Below are positions 24,275 to 32,142 of a stretch of 39,996 nt of DNA, in pieces. The first letter of the stretch is position 1, and every line of letters begins with the position of its first letter. The stretch is from Defluviicoccus sp. (GTDB lineage: Bacteria; Pseudomonadota; Alphaproteobacteria; MPNO01): positions 1 to 39,996 of the forward strand of contig JAPPGP010000157.1 of NCBI GenBank assembly GCA_028821395.1, in the 5' to 3' direction. The translations under genes and the position numbers were made by a program. Under the pieces are notes generated by a model, which saw only the letters and a program-made list of their open reading frames with translations, was not told the origin of the DNA and did not search any database.

Positions 24275-25042
24275 TCAGCTCATCAGGCGCTTCGCCACCC
24301 CGCGGCGGGCGAATTCGAGCAGCAGCGCGGAGACCGCCAGGATGTAGCCCAAATCCCACAGCGCGACCCAGCCCCACTCGCCCTGGAAGGCCGAGCGGGC
24401 GAGCCGCACCGGGTGGAGCAGCGGCAGCGCCTCGGCCACGATCAGCCACGCCCCGGGCAGGCGTTCGCGGATCGGGAAGAAGACGTCCGAGAACAGGAAG
24501 AGCGGCGTGAGGAACAGGGTGAAGTAGAAGCTGAACAAATCGATGAACGGGATCCGCATGGTGAAGGCGAGGCCGATCGCGGCGAACAGGAGACCGGCCA
24601 GCGGGATCACGACCAGCGCCCCGAGCCCGCCCGGGAACGGCACCAGACCGAACAGCGCCGCCACCACGAAGAACCCGCCGCCATAGATCAGCGAGCGGGT
24701 CATCGACCACAGCACCTCGCCGATCAGGATGTCGTCCGGCCCGACCGGGGTGGTCAGCATGCCGTCATAGGCCTTCTCGAAATGGATCCGGACATAGACG
24801 TTGTAGGTCACCTCGAAGCTCGCGCCGTGCATCGCCGCGACCGCCAGCAACCCGGGCGTCAGGAACTCGATATAGCGCATCCCGCCGATCTCGGAGATAT
24901 AGGCGCCGACGCCGATGCCGATCGCCGTCAGGTAGAACACCGGCTCGAAGAAATTCGGCAGGATGTTGAACTTCCAGGTGCGCCGGTAGAGCGTCGCGTT
25001 GCGGCGCCAGACCGACCAGGCGTGGCGCGGGGAGATGTCCAA
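24275..25042 (-). CDS. ABC-2 type transporter permease (NodJ-like)
   Basis: This 255-residue membrane protein has six hydrophobic helices, including FEPVFYLTAIGIGVGAYI, GALVVIPLAGLLFAAIGL and WDLGYILAVSALLLEFA, plus PAW/LP motifs usual in ABC-2 permeases. The TTG start at 25042 lies 1 nt after the ATPase stop codon and is preceded by GAGGAGG, so the ATPase and permease are tightly coupled. It exports a lipid-linked, polysaccharide or drug-like substrate; NodI/NodJ and DrrA/DrrB are similar pairs. Which of these applies is unknown. Confidence 0.85.
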   Translation of the reverse strand: MDISPRHAWSVWRRNATLYRRTWKFNILPNFFEPVFYLTAIGIGVGAYISEIGGMRYIEFLTPGLLAVAAMHGASFEVTYNVYVRIHFEKAYDGMLTTPVGPDDILIGEVLWSMTRSLIYGGGFFVVAALFGLVPFPGGLGALVVIPLAGLLFAAIGLAFTMRIPFIDLFSFYFTLFLTPLFLFSDVFFPIRERLPGAWLIVAEALPLLHPVRLARSAFQGEWGWVALWDLGYILAVSALLLEFARRGVAKRLMS

Positions 25043-25043
25043 C

Positions 25044-25985
25044 TCAGCCCTCCTCGTCCAGCCTTGTGCCGCTGAGCGAGAGGAACACGTCCTCCAGATT
25101 GGCCGGTCGGAGGACGATGGGTCTCCTGTCGCCGCCGTCGAGCGCTCGCAGCGCATCCTGCAGCCGCCCGGCGTCGTCGGCGAAGGCCATCAGCCGGTTG
25201 CCGGTTCGAAGATACGGCACGGCATCGGCGAGGCCGGCGAGAAACCGCTCCGCCTGCGCCTCGTCGCAGTCGAACTCGATAGCCTCGCTCGCGAGATGCG
25301 TGGCGATCAGCGCGGCCGGGGCGTCGTCGGCGATCGCCCTTCCGGCGGCCATGATCACCACCCGGTCGCAGAGCCGCTCCGCCTCGTCCATGTAATGGGT
25401 GGTCAGCAGCACCGTGGTGCCGGCCGCCCTGAGCGCGCGGACGCGCGACCACAGCCCCTGGCGGACATTGGGGTCGAGCCCGGTGGTGGGCTCGTCTAGA
25501 ATCAGCAGCTCGGGCATATTCATCAGCGAGAGCGCGACCGCGAGGCGCCGCTTGAACCCGCCGGAGAGGCGCCGCACGACCATGTCGGCGTGGGCGCCGA
25601 GCTGGAGGAACTCGACCAGCGTGCCGACGCGCCGCGCGACGGTCTCGGCGTCCAGCAGATAGTGGCGCCCGAAGATCTCCATGTTCTCGCGCGCGGTTGC
25701 GGTCTCGATCAGCACATTGTCCTGCAGCGTCACGCCGAGCTTCGCGCGCACCGCGCGGCCGTGCCGCGCCACGTCGCGGCCGAACACCGCGACCGTGCCG
25801 GCGCTCGGCCGGGCGGCGCCGTAGATCATCCTCAGCGTCGTCGTCTTGCCGGCGCCGTTCGGGCCGAGCAGGCCGAAGCACTGCCCGGCGGGAACGTCGA
25901 GGTCGAGCCCGTCGACCGCCAGACGCCGGCCGTAGCGCTTGCTCACGCCGCGCATGGAGACGACGGGGGGCTTGGGCTCGGGCAT
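25044..25985 (-). CDS. ABC-2 transporter ATP-binding protein (NodI/DrrA-like)
   Basis: This 313-residue ATPase pairs with the permease just downstream. It shows Walker A GLLGPNGAGKTTTLRM, the Q-loop VTLQDNVL, the signature RRLSGGFKRRLAVALSLM, Walker B LLILDEPTTGLDP and the H-loop LTTHYMDEAERL. The C-terminal ~90 residues are a regulatory domain (LRPANLEDVFLSLSG). Two starts are possible. ATG 26036 has GAGG upstream, but its first 17 codons have many A/T third bases, unlike the rest. ATG 25985 gives the family-typical short N-terminus and is preferred. Confidence 0.85.
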   Translation of the reverse strand: MPEPKPPVVSMRGVSKRYGRRLAVDGLDLDVPAGQCFGLLGPNGAGKTTTLRMIYGAARPSAGTVAVFGRDVARHGRAVRAKLGVTLQDNVLIETATARENMEIFGRHYLLDAETVARRVGTLVEFLQLGAHADMVVRRLSGGFKRRLAVALSLMNMPELLILDEPTTGLDPNVRQGLWSRVRALRAAGTTVLLTTHYMDEAERLCDRVVIMAAGRAIADDAPAALIATHLASEAIEFDCDEAQAERFLAGLADAVPYLRTGNRLMAFADDAGRLQDALRALDGGDRRPIVLRPANLEDVFLSLSGTRLDEEG

Positions 25986-25987
25986 CG

Positions 25988-26000
25988 GTACCGTCGGTAC
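25988..26000. promoter_or_regulatory. 13-bp palindrome between the ABC ATPase and VOC genes
   Basis: GTACCG-T-CGGTAC is a perfect 6+6 inverted repeat around one base, immediately upstream of the preferred ATPase start, in the divergent region with the VOC gene. It may be an operator; this is inferred from symmetry alone. Confidence 0.3.
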
Positions 26001-26066
26001 AACCGCTTTGTTGGATGGCGGGAACTGTCCTACCATCCCGGCCTCGAAAACCGAAGGGAGGGTCGA

Positions 26067-26591
26067 ATGGCCGAGATCTCAGTCACCGAGCGGAGCGCCG
26101 GCGTTGTCGGCCCGCCCCGCTTCGGCGGGATCGACCATGTCAGCGTTCCGTGCCGCGACCTCGACGAGGGGATCCGTTTCTACCGCGACGTGCTGGGCGG
26201 CGAGATGCTGGTCAGGGAAGACGCCTTCGCGTTGTTCGACATCTCCGGCGCGCGTATCGGGATCGGGTCGGCAGGCTGCACCTTCATCGAGCCGGGCGCC
26301 GAATACCCCCATTTCGGGTTCGCCTGCAATGCGGACTCGCTGATCGCGATGCAGGGCTGGCTCGCCGCCTGCGGCATTCCGACCACGAATCTGTGGACGC
26401 GCCAGGGCATCGAGGCCCTGATGTTCTTCCGCGATCCCTCGGGCAACGTGATCGAGCTGTTCTGCCACGAGGGCTACGGCGGCGCGGCCGACCTGCCGCG
26501 GGGTCCCGCCCGCGGCCATGGCATCACGGTCGATATCGACGCGATCGCCTATTCCGAGTGGCACCTGCCGGAGGGCTTCGAACCGGCCTAG
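26067..26591 (+). CDS. VOC-family protein (glyoxalase/bleomycin-resistance fold)
   Basis: This 174-residue protein of the vicinal oxygen chelate superfamily has two beta-alpha-beta-beta-beta modules. The first is GGIDHVSVPCRDLDEGIRFYRDVLGGE with a metal-binding His (H24); the second contains EALMFFRDPSGNVIELF, with its typical DPxGN-x-xE-L. The His...Glu pattern suggests a metal site. The ~30-residue tail after the second module is longer than usual. ATG 26067 has GGGAGG 5 nt before it. Function (isomerase, dioxygenase or binding protein) is not determined by the motifs. Confidence 0.85.
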   Translation: MAEISVTERSAGVVGPPRFGGIDHVSVPCRDLDEGIRFYRDVLGGEMLVREDAFALFDISGARIGIGSAGCTFIEPGAEYPHFGFACNADSLIAMQGWLAACGIPTTNLWTRQGIEALMFFRDPSGNVIELFCHEGYGGAADLPRGPARGHGITVDIDAIAYSEWHLPEGFEPA

Positions 26592-26693
26592 CGGTCTGCG
26601 CTTAGCCGTGCAACGGATCGCGGTTGCCTGCCACGACCCGGCCCGACCGGCACCCGGCCACGTGTTGTCCTCCCGTGGCCACCGTAGCCCGCT

Positions 26694-26807
26694 CCGGTAT
26701 CCCCGGGTCTCGCCGCGCAGCACCGCTTGGGCGAGCAGGGCTTCGCGCCACAGCGCCACCAGCCCCCGCGAATCGAGGTGCTCCGGATGGACGCTCCAGA
26801 GGCGCAC
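26694..26807 (-). pseudogene. Truncated pyrimidine-dimer DNA glycosylase (endonuclease V-like) remnant
   Basis: From ATG 26807, 38 codons read RLWSVHPEHLDSRGLVALW and then REALLAQAVLRGETRGYR, which is the N-terminal block of the bacterial pyrimidine-dimer glycosylase/endonuclease V family. In intact members it is followed by HPQL and a further ~100 residues. Here the next residues (SGLRWPREDNTW...) match nothing of that family in any frame, so the gene is cut after 'GYR'. The frame stays open only by chance, antisense to the VOC gene. The rest of the gap (26592-26693) shows no further gene. Confidence 0.6.
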
Positions 26808-26810
26808 GCG

Positions 26811-28124
26811 TCAACCCACGGGCGCGGCCTCTCGCGCGGGCGGGGTCTCCTGCGCCCCGGCATCGGCGCGCGAGACGCGGATCTGGGTGAGCTGGTTGCG
26901 CTCGCGCCGCATGACCTCGAAGCGGAAGCCATGGAACACGAAGATCTGGCCGATCTCGGGGATGATCCTGGCCTCGTGGATGACGAGGCCCGCGATGGTC
27001 GCCGCCTCCTGGTCGGGCAGCTCCCAGTCGAAACGCCGGTTGAGGTCGCGCACGGTCACCGCCCCGTCGATCAGATAGGCGCCGTCGCGCTGCCGCCGGA
27101 CGCCGATCGGAACGACGTCGTGTTCGTCGGAGATCTCGCCCACGATCTCCTCGATGATGTCCTCCAGCGTGATGATCCCCATCAGGGCGCCGTACTCGTC
27201 GACCACCAGCGCGAAATGCTCGTGCCGCCGCCGGAAGGCCTGGAGCTGGTCGAGCAGCGTGGTGGTCTCCGGCACGAACCAGGGCTTTGCGCAGATACCG
27301 TCGATTTCGAGCAAATCGAGGTCGCCGGCTTGGGCGCGCACGGCGCGGGCGAGCTCCCTTGCGTGCAGCACGCCGACCACGTTGTCGGGGTTGCCGCGCC
27401 ACAGCGGGATGCGGGTATGCGGGCTGCCGAGCGCCTGGTCGACGATGTCGGATGCCGGCTGGTCGGCATCGAGGGCGACGACGTCCTTGCGATGGCGCAT
27501 CACCATCTCGACCTCGACGTCGTTGAGGTCGAGGATGCTGCGCAGCATCGCCCGTTCCTGGTCGGCGGAGCTGCCGCTGCCCGGGTGGAGCTCGATCGCG
27601 CCGCGCAGCTCCTCCAACGCCCGGGCGCGCTCTTCGCCGCCGCGGGAGTAGACCCTGAACAGGCCGAGCAGCCCGCGGACGACGATCTGGAAGCCGTCGG
27701 CGATCGGACCGAGCACCGCCACCAGCACCCGGAATACCGGCGCGATCAGGATCGCCACGCGGTCCGGGTTCTGAAACGCGAAGGTCTTGGGAAGGATCTC
27801 GCCGAAGATCAGCACCAGCAGCGTCATCGCGATCGTGGCGTAGACCACCCCGGTCTCGCCGACCGCCGAGATCAGCACGCTTGTGGCGAGCGCCGAGGCG
27901 AGGATGTTGACCAGGTTGTTGCCGAGCAGGATGGCGCCGATCATCCGCTCCTTGCGCTGGCGCAGCCGGTTGACGATGCCCGCCCGCCGGTTGCCCTTGC
28001 GCTCGAGCTGGTGCATGCGCGGGTGCGAGGCGGCGGTGAGCGCCGTCTCGGAGCCGGAGAAGAAGGCGGACAGCAGGATCAGGACGGCGATGCCCGCGAG
28101 CGTCGCGACCAGCGCGATGGTCAT
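26811..28124 (-). CDS. Hemolysin family protein (CNNM/CorC-HlyC type membrane protein)
   Basis: This 437-residue protein has an N-terminal DUF21/CNNM transmembrane domain (~1-140, ALVATLAGIAVLILLSAFFSGSETALT through IFGEILPKTFAFQN), two CBS domains (~185-330, including HTRIPLW and FALVVDEYGALMGIITLEDIIEEIVGEI) and a C-terminal transporter-associated CorC_HlyC domain with GFRFEVMRRERNQLTQIRV. The family is linked to magnesium or cobalt efflux. ATG 28124 overlaps the aroB stop (ATGA), so it is co-translated in the aroK-aroB unit, an arrangement common in alphaproteobacteria. Confidence 0.92.
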   Translation of the reverse strand: MTIALVATLAGIAVLILLSAFFSGSETALTAASHPRMHQLERKGNRRAGIVNRLRQRKERMIGAILLGNNLVNILASALATSVLISAVGETGVVYATIAMTLLVLIFGEILPKTFAFQNPDRVAILIAPVFRVLVAVLGPIADGFQIVVRGLLGLFRVYSRGGEERARALEELRGAIELHPGSGSSADQERAMLRSILDLNDVEVEMVMRHRKDVVALDADQPASDIVDQALGSPHTRIPLWRGNPDNVVGVLHARELARAVRAQAGDLDLLEIDGICAKPWFVPETTTLLDQLQAFRRRHEHFALVVDEYGALMGIITLEDIIEEIVGEISDEHDVVPIGVRRQRDGAYLIDGAVTVRDLNRRFDWELPDQEAATIAGLVIHEARIIPEIGQIFVFHGFRFEVMRRERNQLTQIRVSRADAGAQETPPAREAAPVG

Positions 28125-29230
28125 GCGGAGAGCTCGTGCGCGAGGACGCACTCCAGCGCCGAACGGTCGATCCCGGAGGCGATGAACGCGTCGCCGATCC
28201 CGCGTGCCAGGATGAAGTTGAGCTCGCCGGAACGAACCTTCTTGTCGCGCCCCATCGCGGCGATGAGGTCGTCCGTTCCGCCGAGCTCGGCGCTGAGATC
28301 GGCCACCGACACGGGCAGCCCCACCGCCCGCAGATGGCGCCGCACCCGCGCCGCGTCCTCGCGCGCGCAGAGCCCGAGCTCGGCCGACAGGGCGAAGGCG
28401 AGGACCAGACCGACGGCGACCGCCTCGCCGTGCAGCACCGCCCCGTCATAGCGCGCCCGCGCCTCGATCGCGTGGCCGAAGGTGTGGCCGAGATTGAGCA
28501 GCGCGCGCACCCCCTGCTCGGTCTCGTCGGCGGCGACGATGGCGGCCTTGGCGGCGCAGCTCTTGCGCACCGCATGGTCGCGGGCCTCGCCGCCGCCGTC
28601 GATCACCGCGTTACCCTTGTCCTCCAGCCACTCGAAGAAGACACGGTCGCCGAGCAGCCCGTACTTCACCACCTCGGCGTAGCCGGCGAGGCGCTCGCGC
28701 CTGGGCAGCGTGTCGAGCGTTCCGGTGTCGGAGAGCACCAGCTTCGGCTGGTAGAACGCGCCGACGAGGTTCTTGCCGTAGCCGCTGTTGATCGCCGTCT
28801 TGCCGCCGACGGCGCTGTCCACCTGGGCGAGCAGCGTGGTGGGGATCTGGACGAAGCCGAGGCCGCGCAGCGCGAGGCTCGCGGCGACGCCGGCGAGGTC
28901 GCCGACCACGCCGCCGCCGAGCGCCACCACGACCGACGACCGTTCGGGCTCGGTCTCCAGGATTCCTTCGAGCAGAGCCTGGAGCTGCGCGAAGCTCTTG
29001 CTCGCCTCGCCGTCGGGCAGCACGAATCGATGGCAGGCGAGACCGGCGGCATCGAGCGACGCTTCGAGCCGGCCGAGATGGAGGGAGGCAACGGTCTCGT
29101 CGGTAACCACGAGCAGCGGACGCGGTCCGGCGAGCGGCGCGAGATGCGCGCCGGCGCGGTCGATCAACCCGTCGCCGACGACGATGTCATAGGAGCGCTC
29201 GCCGAGATCGACTCGAAGGATCTGGCTCAT
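28121..29230 (-). CDS. aroB: 3-dehydroquinate synthase
   Basis: This 369-residue enzyme performs step two of the shikimate pathway, converting DAHP to 3-dehydroquinate with NAD+ and a divalent metal. Markers are SSVVVALGGGVVGDLAGVAASLALRG, the substrate region FVQIPTTLLAQVDSAVGGKTAIN, the metal ligands around GYAEVVKYGLL and the histidines of LNLGHTFGHAIEA and VLHGEAVAVGL. Length is normal. ATG 29230 overlaps the aroK stop by 4 nt (ATGA), and its own stop overlaps the next start. Confidence 0.97.
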   Translation of the reverse strand: MSQILRVDLGERSYDIVVGDGLIDRAGAHLAPLAGPRPLLVVTDETVASLHLGRLEASLDAAGLACHRFVLPDGEASKSFAQLQALLEGILETEPERSSVVVALGGGVVGDLAGVAASLALRGLGFVQIPTTLLAQVDSAVGGKTAINSGYGKNLVGAFYQPKLVLSDTGTLDTLPRRERLAGYAEVVKYGLLGDRVFFEWLEDKGNAVIDGGGEARDHAVRKSCAAKAAIVAADETEQGVRALLNLGHTFGHAIEARARYDGAVLHGEAVAVGLVLAFALSAELGLCAREDAARVRRHLRAVGLPVSVADLSAELGGTDDLIAAMGRDKKVRSGELNFILARGIGDAFIASGIDRSALECVLAHELSA

Positions 29231-29793
29231 ATCGCCGGTTGCGCCGTCCGTTCTCCGGCCAGGAATGCGTCGACCGTCGCGGCCACGCGGGCTGCGGTCG
29301 CCCGCGGCTTTTCCTCCGTCGTGTCGACCACCAGGTCGGCTTGTGCATAGACGGGGTAGCGTTCCGCCATCAAACGCTCGAGAACCCGGCGCGGGTCGTC
29401 CTGCTTTAGCAGCGGGCGATTGTCGCGCCGCGCCACCCGGCCCAGCAGCAGATCGACGTCCGCGCGCAGCCAGACCGAGACCGCCTTGGCGCGTATCGCC
29501 GCCCTCGTGTCGGAGTCCATGAACGCGCCGCCGCCGGTCGCCAGCACCTGGGTCGGCCGGTCGAGCAGCCGCGCGATCACCCGGCGCTCGCCGCTGCGGA
29601 ATTCCGCTTCGCCGTAGACGGCGAATATGTCCTCGATCGCGCAGCCGGCGGCGGCCTCGATCTCGTCGTCGGCGTCGACGAACGGCAGCTCGTAGAGTTT
29701 GGCGAGCTCGCGGCCGATGCACGTCTTGCCCGCCCCCATCAGACCGACGAGCACGATGGAGCGCGAGATCTCGGGGGTTTCTCGCTCGCTCAA
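29227..29793 (-). CDS. aroK: Shikimate kinase
   Basis: This 188-residue kinase phosphorylates shikimate. Walker A is GLMGAGKT (17-24). The shikimate site includes FVDADDEIEAAAG (DxD) and RSGERRVIARLL, the GGGAF loop, and the lid RRDNRPLL. It is the first gene of the minus-strand unit aroK-aroB-hemolysin-like. The upstream intergenic region has a TATAAT hexamer on this strand (29890-29895). Confidence 0.96.
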   Translation of the reverse strand: MSERETPEISRSIVLVGLMGAGKTCIGRELAKLYELPFVDADDEIEAAAGCAIEDIFAVYGEAEFRSGERRVIARLLDRPTQVLATGGGAFMDSDTRAAIRAKAVSVWLRADVDLLLGRVARRDNRPLLKQDDPRRVLERLMAERYPVYAQADLVVDTTEEKPRATAARVAATVDAFLAGERTAQPAI

Positions 29794-29889
29794 GGCGACC
29801 GCCCTTGGGCAAACCCGGCTGCACGGCAGGATTTCCCGCCGCGAAGGCGACCCGCCGCAAATTTGCCACAGTCATACATTAGCCGGCGG

Positions 29890-29897
29890 ATTATAGT
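29890..29897. promoter_or_regulatory. Overlapping -10-like elements in divergent aroK region
   Basis: ATTATAGT gives TATAAT reading toward aroK (minus strand) and TATAGT reading toward the small membrane protein gene (plus strand). Neither has a clear -35 at proper spacing. The stretch lies in a 182-nt intergenic region that is otherwise without genes. Confidence 0.35.
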
Positions 29898-29910
29898 ATG
29901 GATGGTACCC

Positions 29911-29925
29911 GATGTCGCCGACATC
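29911..29925. promoter_or_regulatory. 15-bp palindrome, possible operator
   Basis: GATGTCG-C-CGACATC is a perfect 7+7 inverted repeat around one base, between the -10-like elements and the small membrane gene. Its position suits regulation of the plus-strand transcript, but no regulator is known. Confidence 0.3.
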
Positions 29926-29975
29926 TGCGGCGGAAGGGGTTTCCGCCGGGATCGCTTCTGGGGTCGAGTCGCCGA

Positions 29976-30116
29976 ATGCACAGGCTGTCCCGCGTATTGC
30001 TTGTCATCGTCGTGCTGGCGGTCGTCGTGGGCGCCGTCTATTTCGCGGTCTCCGATATCCCGCCTCCGACGGCCAAGGTCGAGAAGGTCATCCCCGATGC
30101 GCGGTTGCCACGCTAG
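29976..30116 (+). CDS. Small single-pass membrane protein (46 aa)
   Basis: This 46-residue product begins MHRLSRVLLVIVVLAVVV, continues as a single hydrophobic helix (~6-25), and ends in a short periplasmic tail DIPPPTAKVEKVIPDARLPR. The PPPT.KVEKVIPD pattern recurs, as I recall, in small proteins next to this region in Rhodospirillales, which supports a real gene. Length is too short for most gene finders. The frame also extends upstream of the ATG but with poor codon use. Function is unknown. The stop TAG is in the left arm of the inverted-repeat element that follows. Confidence 0.65.
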   Translation: MHRLSRVLLVIVVLAVVVGAVYFAVSDIPPPTAKVEKVIPDARLPR

Positions 30117-30291
30117 CCCGTATTTCCCGCCCCTGTCACGGCCTGCGTCGCACCCGGGCGTTCGTCCCGCCAGGAGCGGGCCGAAGGGCGTAGCGGGCAA
30201 TACGGCCGAGGCCCGCGACGCCGCGGGCGGGCGCCCGGGCGCGACCCTTCGGGCGGCGCTGTCCATGACAGGGGCGGGAAATGCGGGCTAG
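30113..30291. repeat. 179-bp element with 26-nt terminal inverted repeats (MITE-like)
   Basis: The left arm 30113-30138 and the right arm 30266-30291 are inverse complements at 25 of 26 positions. They start and end with CTAG. Internal sequence is extremely GC-rich and partly self-complementary (for example CCCGGGCG blocks). No reading frame for a transposase fits inside. It fills the gap between the small membrane protein (its stop TAG is at 30114-30116) and the large secreted protein (its ATG is at 30281-30283). It may be a MITE-like insertion or a transcript-end hairpin. Confidence 0.6.
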
Positions 30292-32137
30292 ACCGTTCGC
30301 ACTGCTCGCCGCCGCCACGGCGGTCGCAACCCTCGCCCTCGCGGCAATCGCGCTCGGCGCCGAGGCGCGGGACGGGGATACGCCGCTCCGCCTCGCCCAG
30401 ACCGACTCGCCGGATCGCCCGAGCGCGCCCGTCCGCCTGATCCCGCCGGGAAGCGCCGAGGAGCCCTCCGCCGAGCCGGACAAGCCGCCCGAGACCGATA
30501 CGCCGTCGGCCGCTGCGCCGGAGGCGGAACCGCCGGACGGCGAGTCGGTAACGGCGACCTCGCTCGAGGTTCTGGATACGGCATCGGTCGGACTCATCGA
30601 TTCGAACGAAGGCGGGCTCGGCGTCGCATTGTGGCAAGGATCGAAGCGCGCCCTCATCGAGAGGCTCCTCGCCCGCCTGCCCGCGAAAACGCGCTCCGCC
30701 TCGGCCCGCAAGCTCGCCATCCGGCTGCTGTCGACCCGCGCCCAGGCGCCACGGGGGGAATCGAACGGGCCCGACATGCTGACCTCGCGCGTCGCGCGGC
30801 TGGTGGAGCTCGGCGCGGCCGAAGCGGCAAGCCGTCTGGCGAACCAGGTTCCGCTCGACCGGGCCGGGGAGAGCCTGTCCCGCAGCGCCGTGGAGGCGCT
30901 GTTCCTGCAGCACGACAATTCCGGCGCCTGCCAGCGCGTGCGCGACGTCGCCCGCCGTTCCGAGGACTCCTATTGGCAGCGGGCGTTCGCGTTTTGCCTG
31001 CTGCTCTCGAACGAAGGCGCGCGGGCCGACATCATCGTGGATGTCCTTGCCGAGCGCGGCGACGAGGGCGCGCCGTTCTTCCCGGAGCTGGTCGAGACGC
31101 TCAACGGCGGCGAAACGGCGGTCGTCGAGAGCCTTCCCGACCCCGCCGGGCTCGACCTGGCGATGATGCGGGCGGCCAATGTGCGCCTTCCGGCCGACGT
31201 GCTGGGCTCGGACCGCCCGGCGGTGCTGCGCAGCGTCGCCGCCAGCCCGAACGCCGAGCTCGAGCTCCGGCTCGCGGCGGGCGAGCGCGCGCTGGTCTAT
31301 GGCGCGATCGACGGGGACCGGCTGAACGAGCTCTACGCCGCGGTGCAGTGGGACGACGACGCGCACGCCGATCCGGCAAAGACCGCGGAAGGCGTTTGGG
31401 GACCGCGGGGCCGCGCCCTGCTGCTGCTCAGCGCGGCGGCCGCGGACGGTGCGGAAGCAAAGGCCCGGATGCTGACACACGCCTTCGAGCTTGCCCGGGA
31501 GAACGGCGGCTACGACGTGGTGGCCGCGGCGAGCGTGCCGGTCCTCGCGGCGCTGCCGCAGGACCCCGCCCTGGCCTGGTTCGCCCCCGAGGCGGTGTCG
31601 GCCCTGTTGACGGCAGGCCGTGTGGAGCAGGCACAGGCCTGGCTGGGGCTCGCCGAGAGCGAAGCGGAGCCCGGCACGGTGGCCGGGGAAGCTTCGTCCC
31701 GCCTCTGGGCGATCGGCCTCCTGGCCGCACCGGACACCACGGCGGCGGTGGACGAGACCGCCCTGGCGGCATGGCGACGCAGCGCCTATGGCGGCAACGC
31801 GGAGACCGCACGCACGGCGGAGGTGGTCGCTCTCTCCCTGCTCGAGGCGCTCGGCGCGAAGCCGAGCCCGGGGCGCTGGGCGGATTTGCTGGCGGAGGGA
31901 ACGCCGACCCGCGTGGCGGCGCCCGACATCGCATGGGGGCGCGCCCTCCAGGAAGCCTCGGCGGCCGGGCGGGTGGGAGAGACCGTTCTGATCGCCCTGC
32001 TCGGCCTCAACGGCGCCAACGGCGAATCGCCGGGTGCGGCGGCGATGCGGCTGGTGGTCGAGAGCCTGAGGCGGGTCGGCCTCGACTCGGAGGCCAGGTC
32101 GCTGGCGCTCGAGACCGCCGTGGCGCACAGGTTGTGA
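30281..32137 (+). CDS. Secreted alpha-helical protein of unknown function
   Basis: This 618-residue protein has a signal peptide (RPFALLAAATAVATLALAAIALGA, cleavage near A25-A29), then a proline/acid-rich linker (30-90), and then long alpha-helical repeats that look like degenerate TPR/solenoid units with no cysteine or metal motif. It is not recognised beyond that. It ends 5 nt before xerD and is probably co-transcribed with it; proteins of this type occur upstream of xerD in relatives, as far as I recall. The start ATG is within the right arm of the inverted-repeat element; without it no good signal peptide start is available. Confidence 0.75.
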   Translation: MRARPFALLAAATAVATLALAAIALGAEARDGDTPLRLAQTDSPDRPSAPVRLIPPGSAEEPSAEPDKPPETDTPSAAAPEAEPPDGESVTATSLEVLDTASVGLIDSNEGGLGVALWQGSKRALIERLLARLPAKTRSASARKLAIRLLSTRAQAPRGESNGPDMLTSRVARLVELGAAEAASRLANQVPLDRAGESLSRSAVEALFLQHDNSGACQRVRDVARRSEDSYWQRAFAFCLLLSNEGARADIIVDVLAERGDEGAPFFPELVETLNGGETAVVESLPDPAGLDLAMMRAANVRLPADVLGSDRPAVLRSVAASPNAELELRLAAGERALVYGAIDGDRLNELYAAVQWDDDAHADPAKTAEGVWGPRGRALLLLSAAAADGAEAKARMLTHAFELARENGGYDVVAAASVPVLAALPQDPALAWFAPEAVSALLTAGRVEQAQAWLGLAESEAEPGTVAGEASSRLWAIGLLAAPDTTAAVDETALAAWRRSAYGGNAETARTAEVVALSLLEALGAKPSPGRWADLLAEGTPTRVAAPDIAWGRALQEASAAGRVGETVLIALLGLNGANGESPGAAAMRLVVESLRRVGLDSEARSLALETAVAHRL

Positions 32138-32142
32138 CGGCC

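Noticed and set aside
25986-26036. Longer N-terminus of the ABC-2 ATPase from ATG 26036
   Set aside because: The Shine-Dalgarno is acceptable but the 17 codons have A/T-rich third positions unlike the gene; kept only as an alternative.
26079-26693. Continuation of the glycosylase frame antisense to the VOC gene
   Set aside because: No similarity to the glycosylase family after codon 38; the open frame is due to high GC.
30113-32128. Long minus-strand frame of 671 codons
   Set aside because: It is antisense to the secreted protein and runs into the inverted-repeat element; it has no domain signature.
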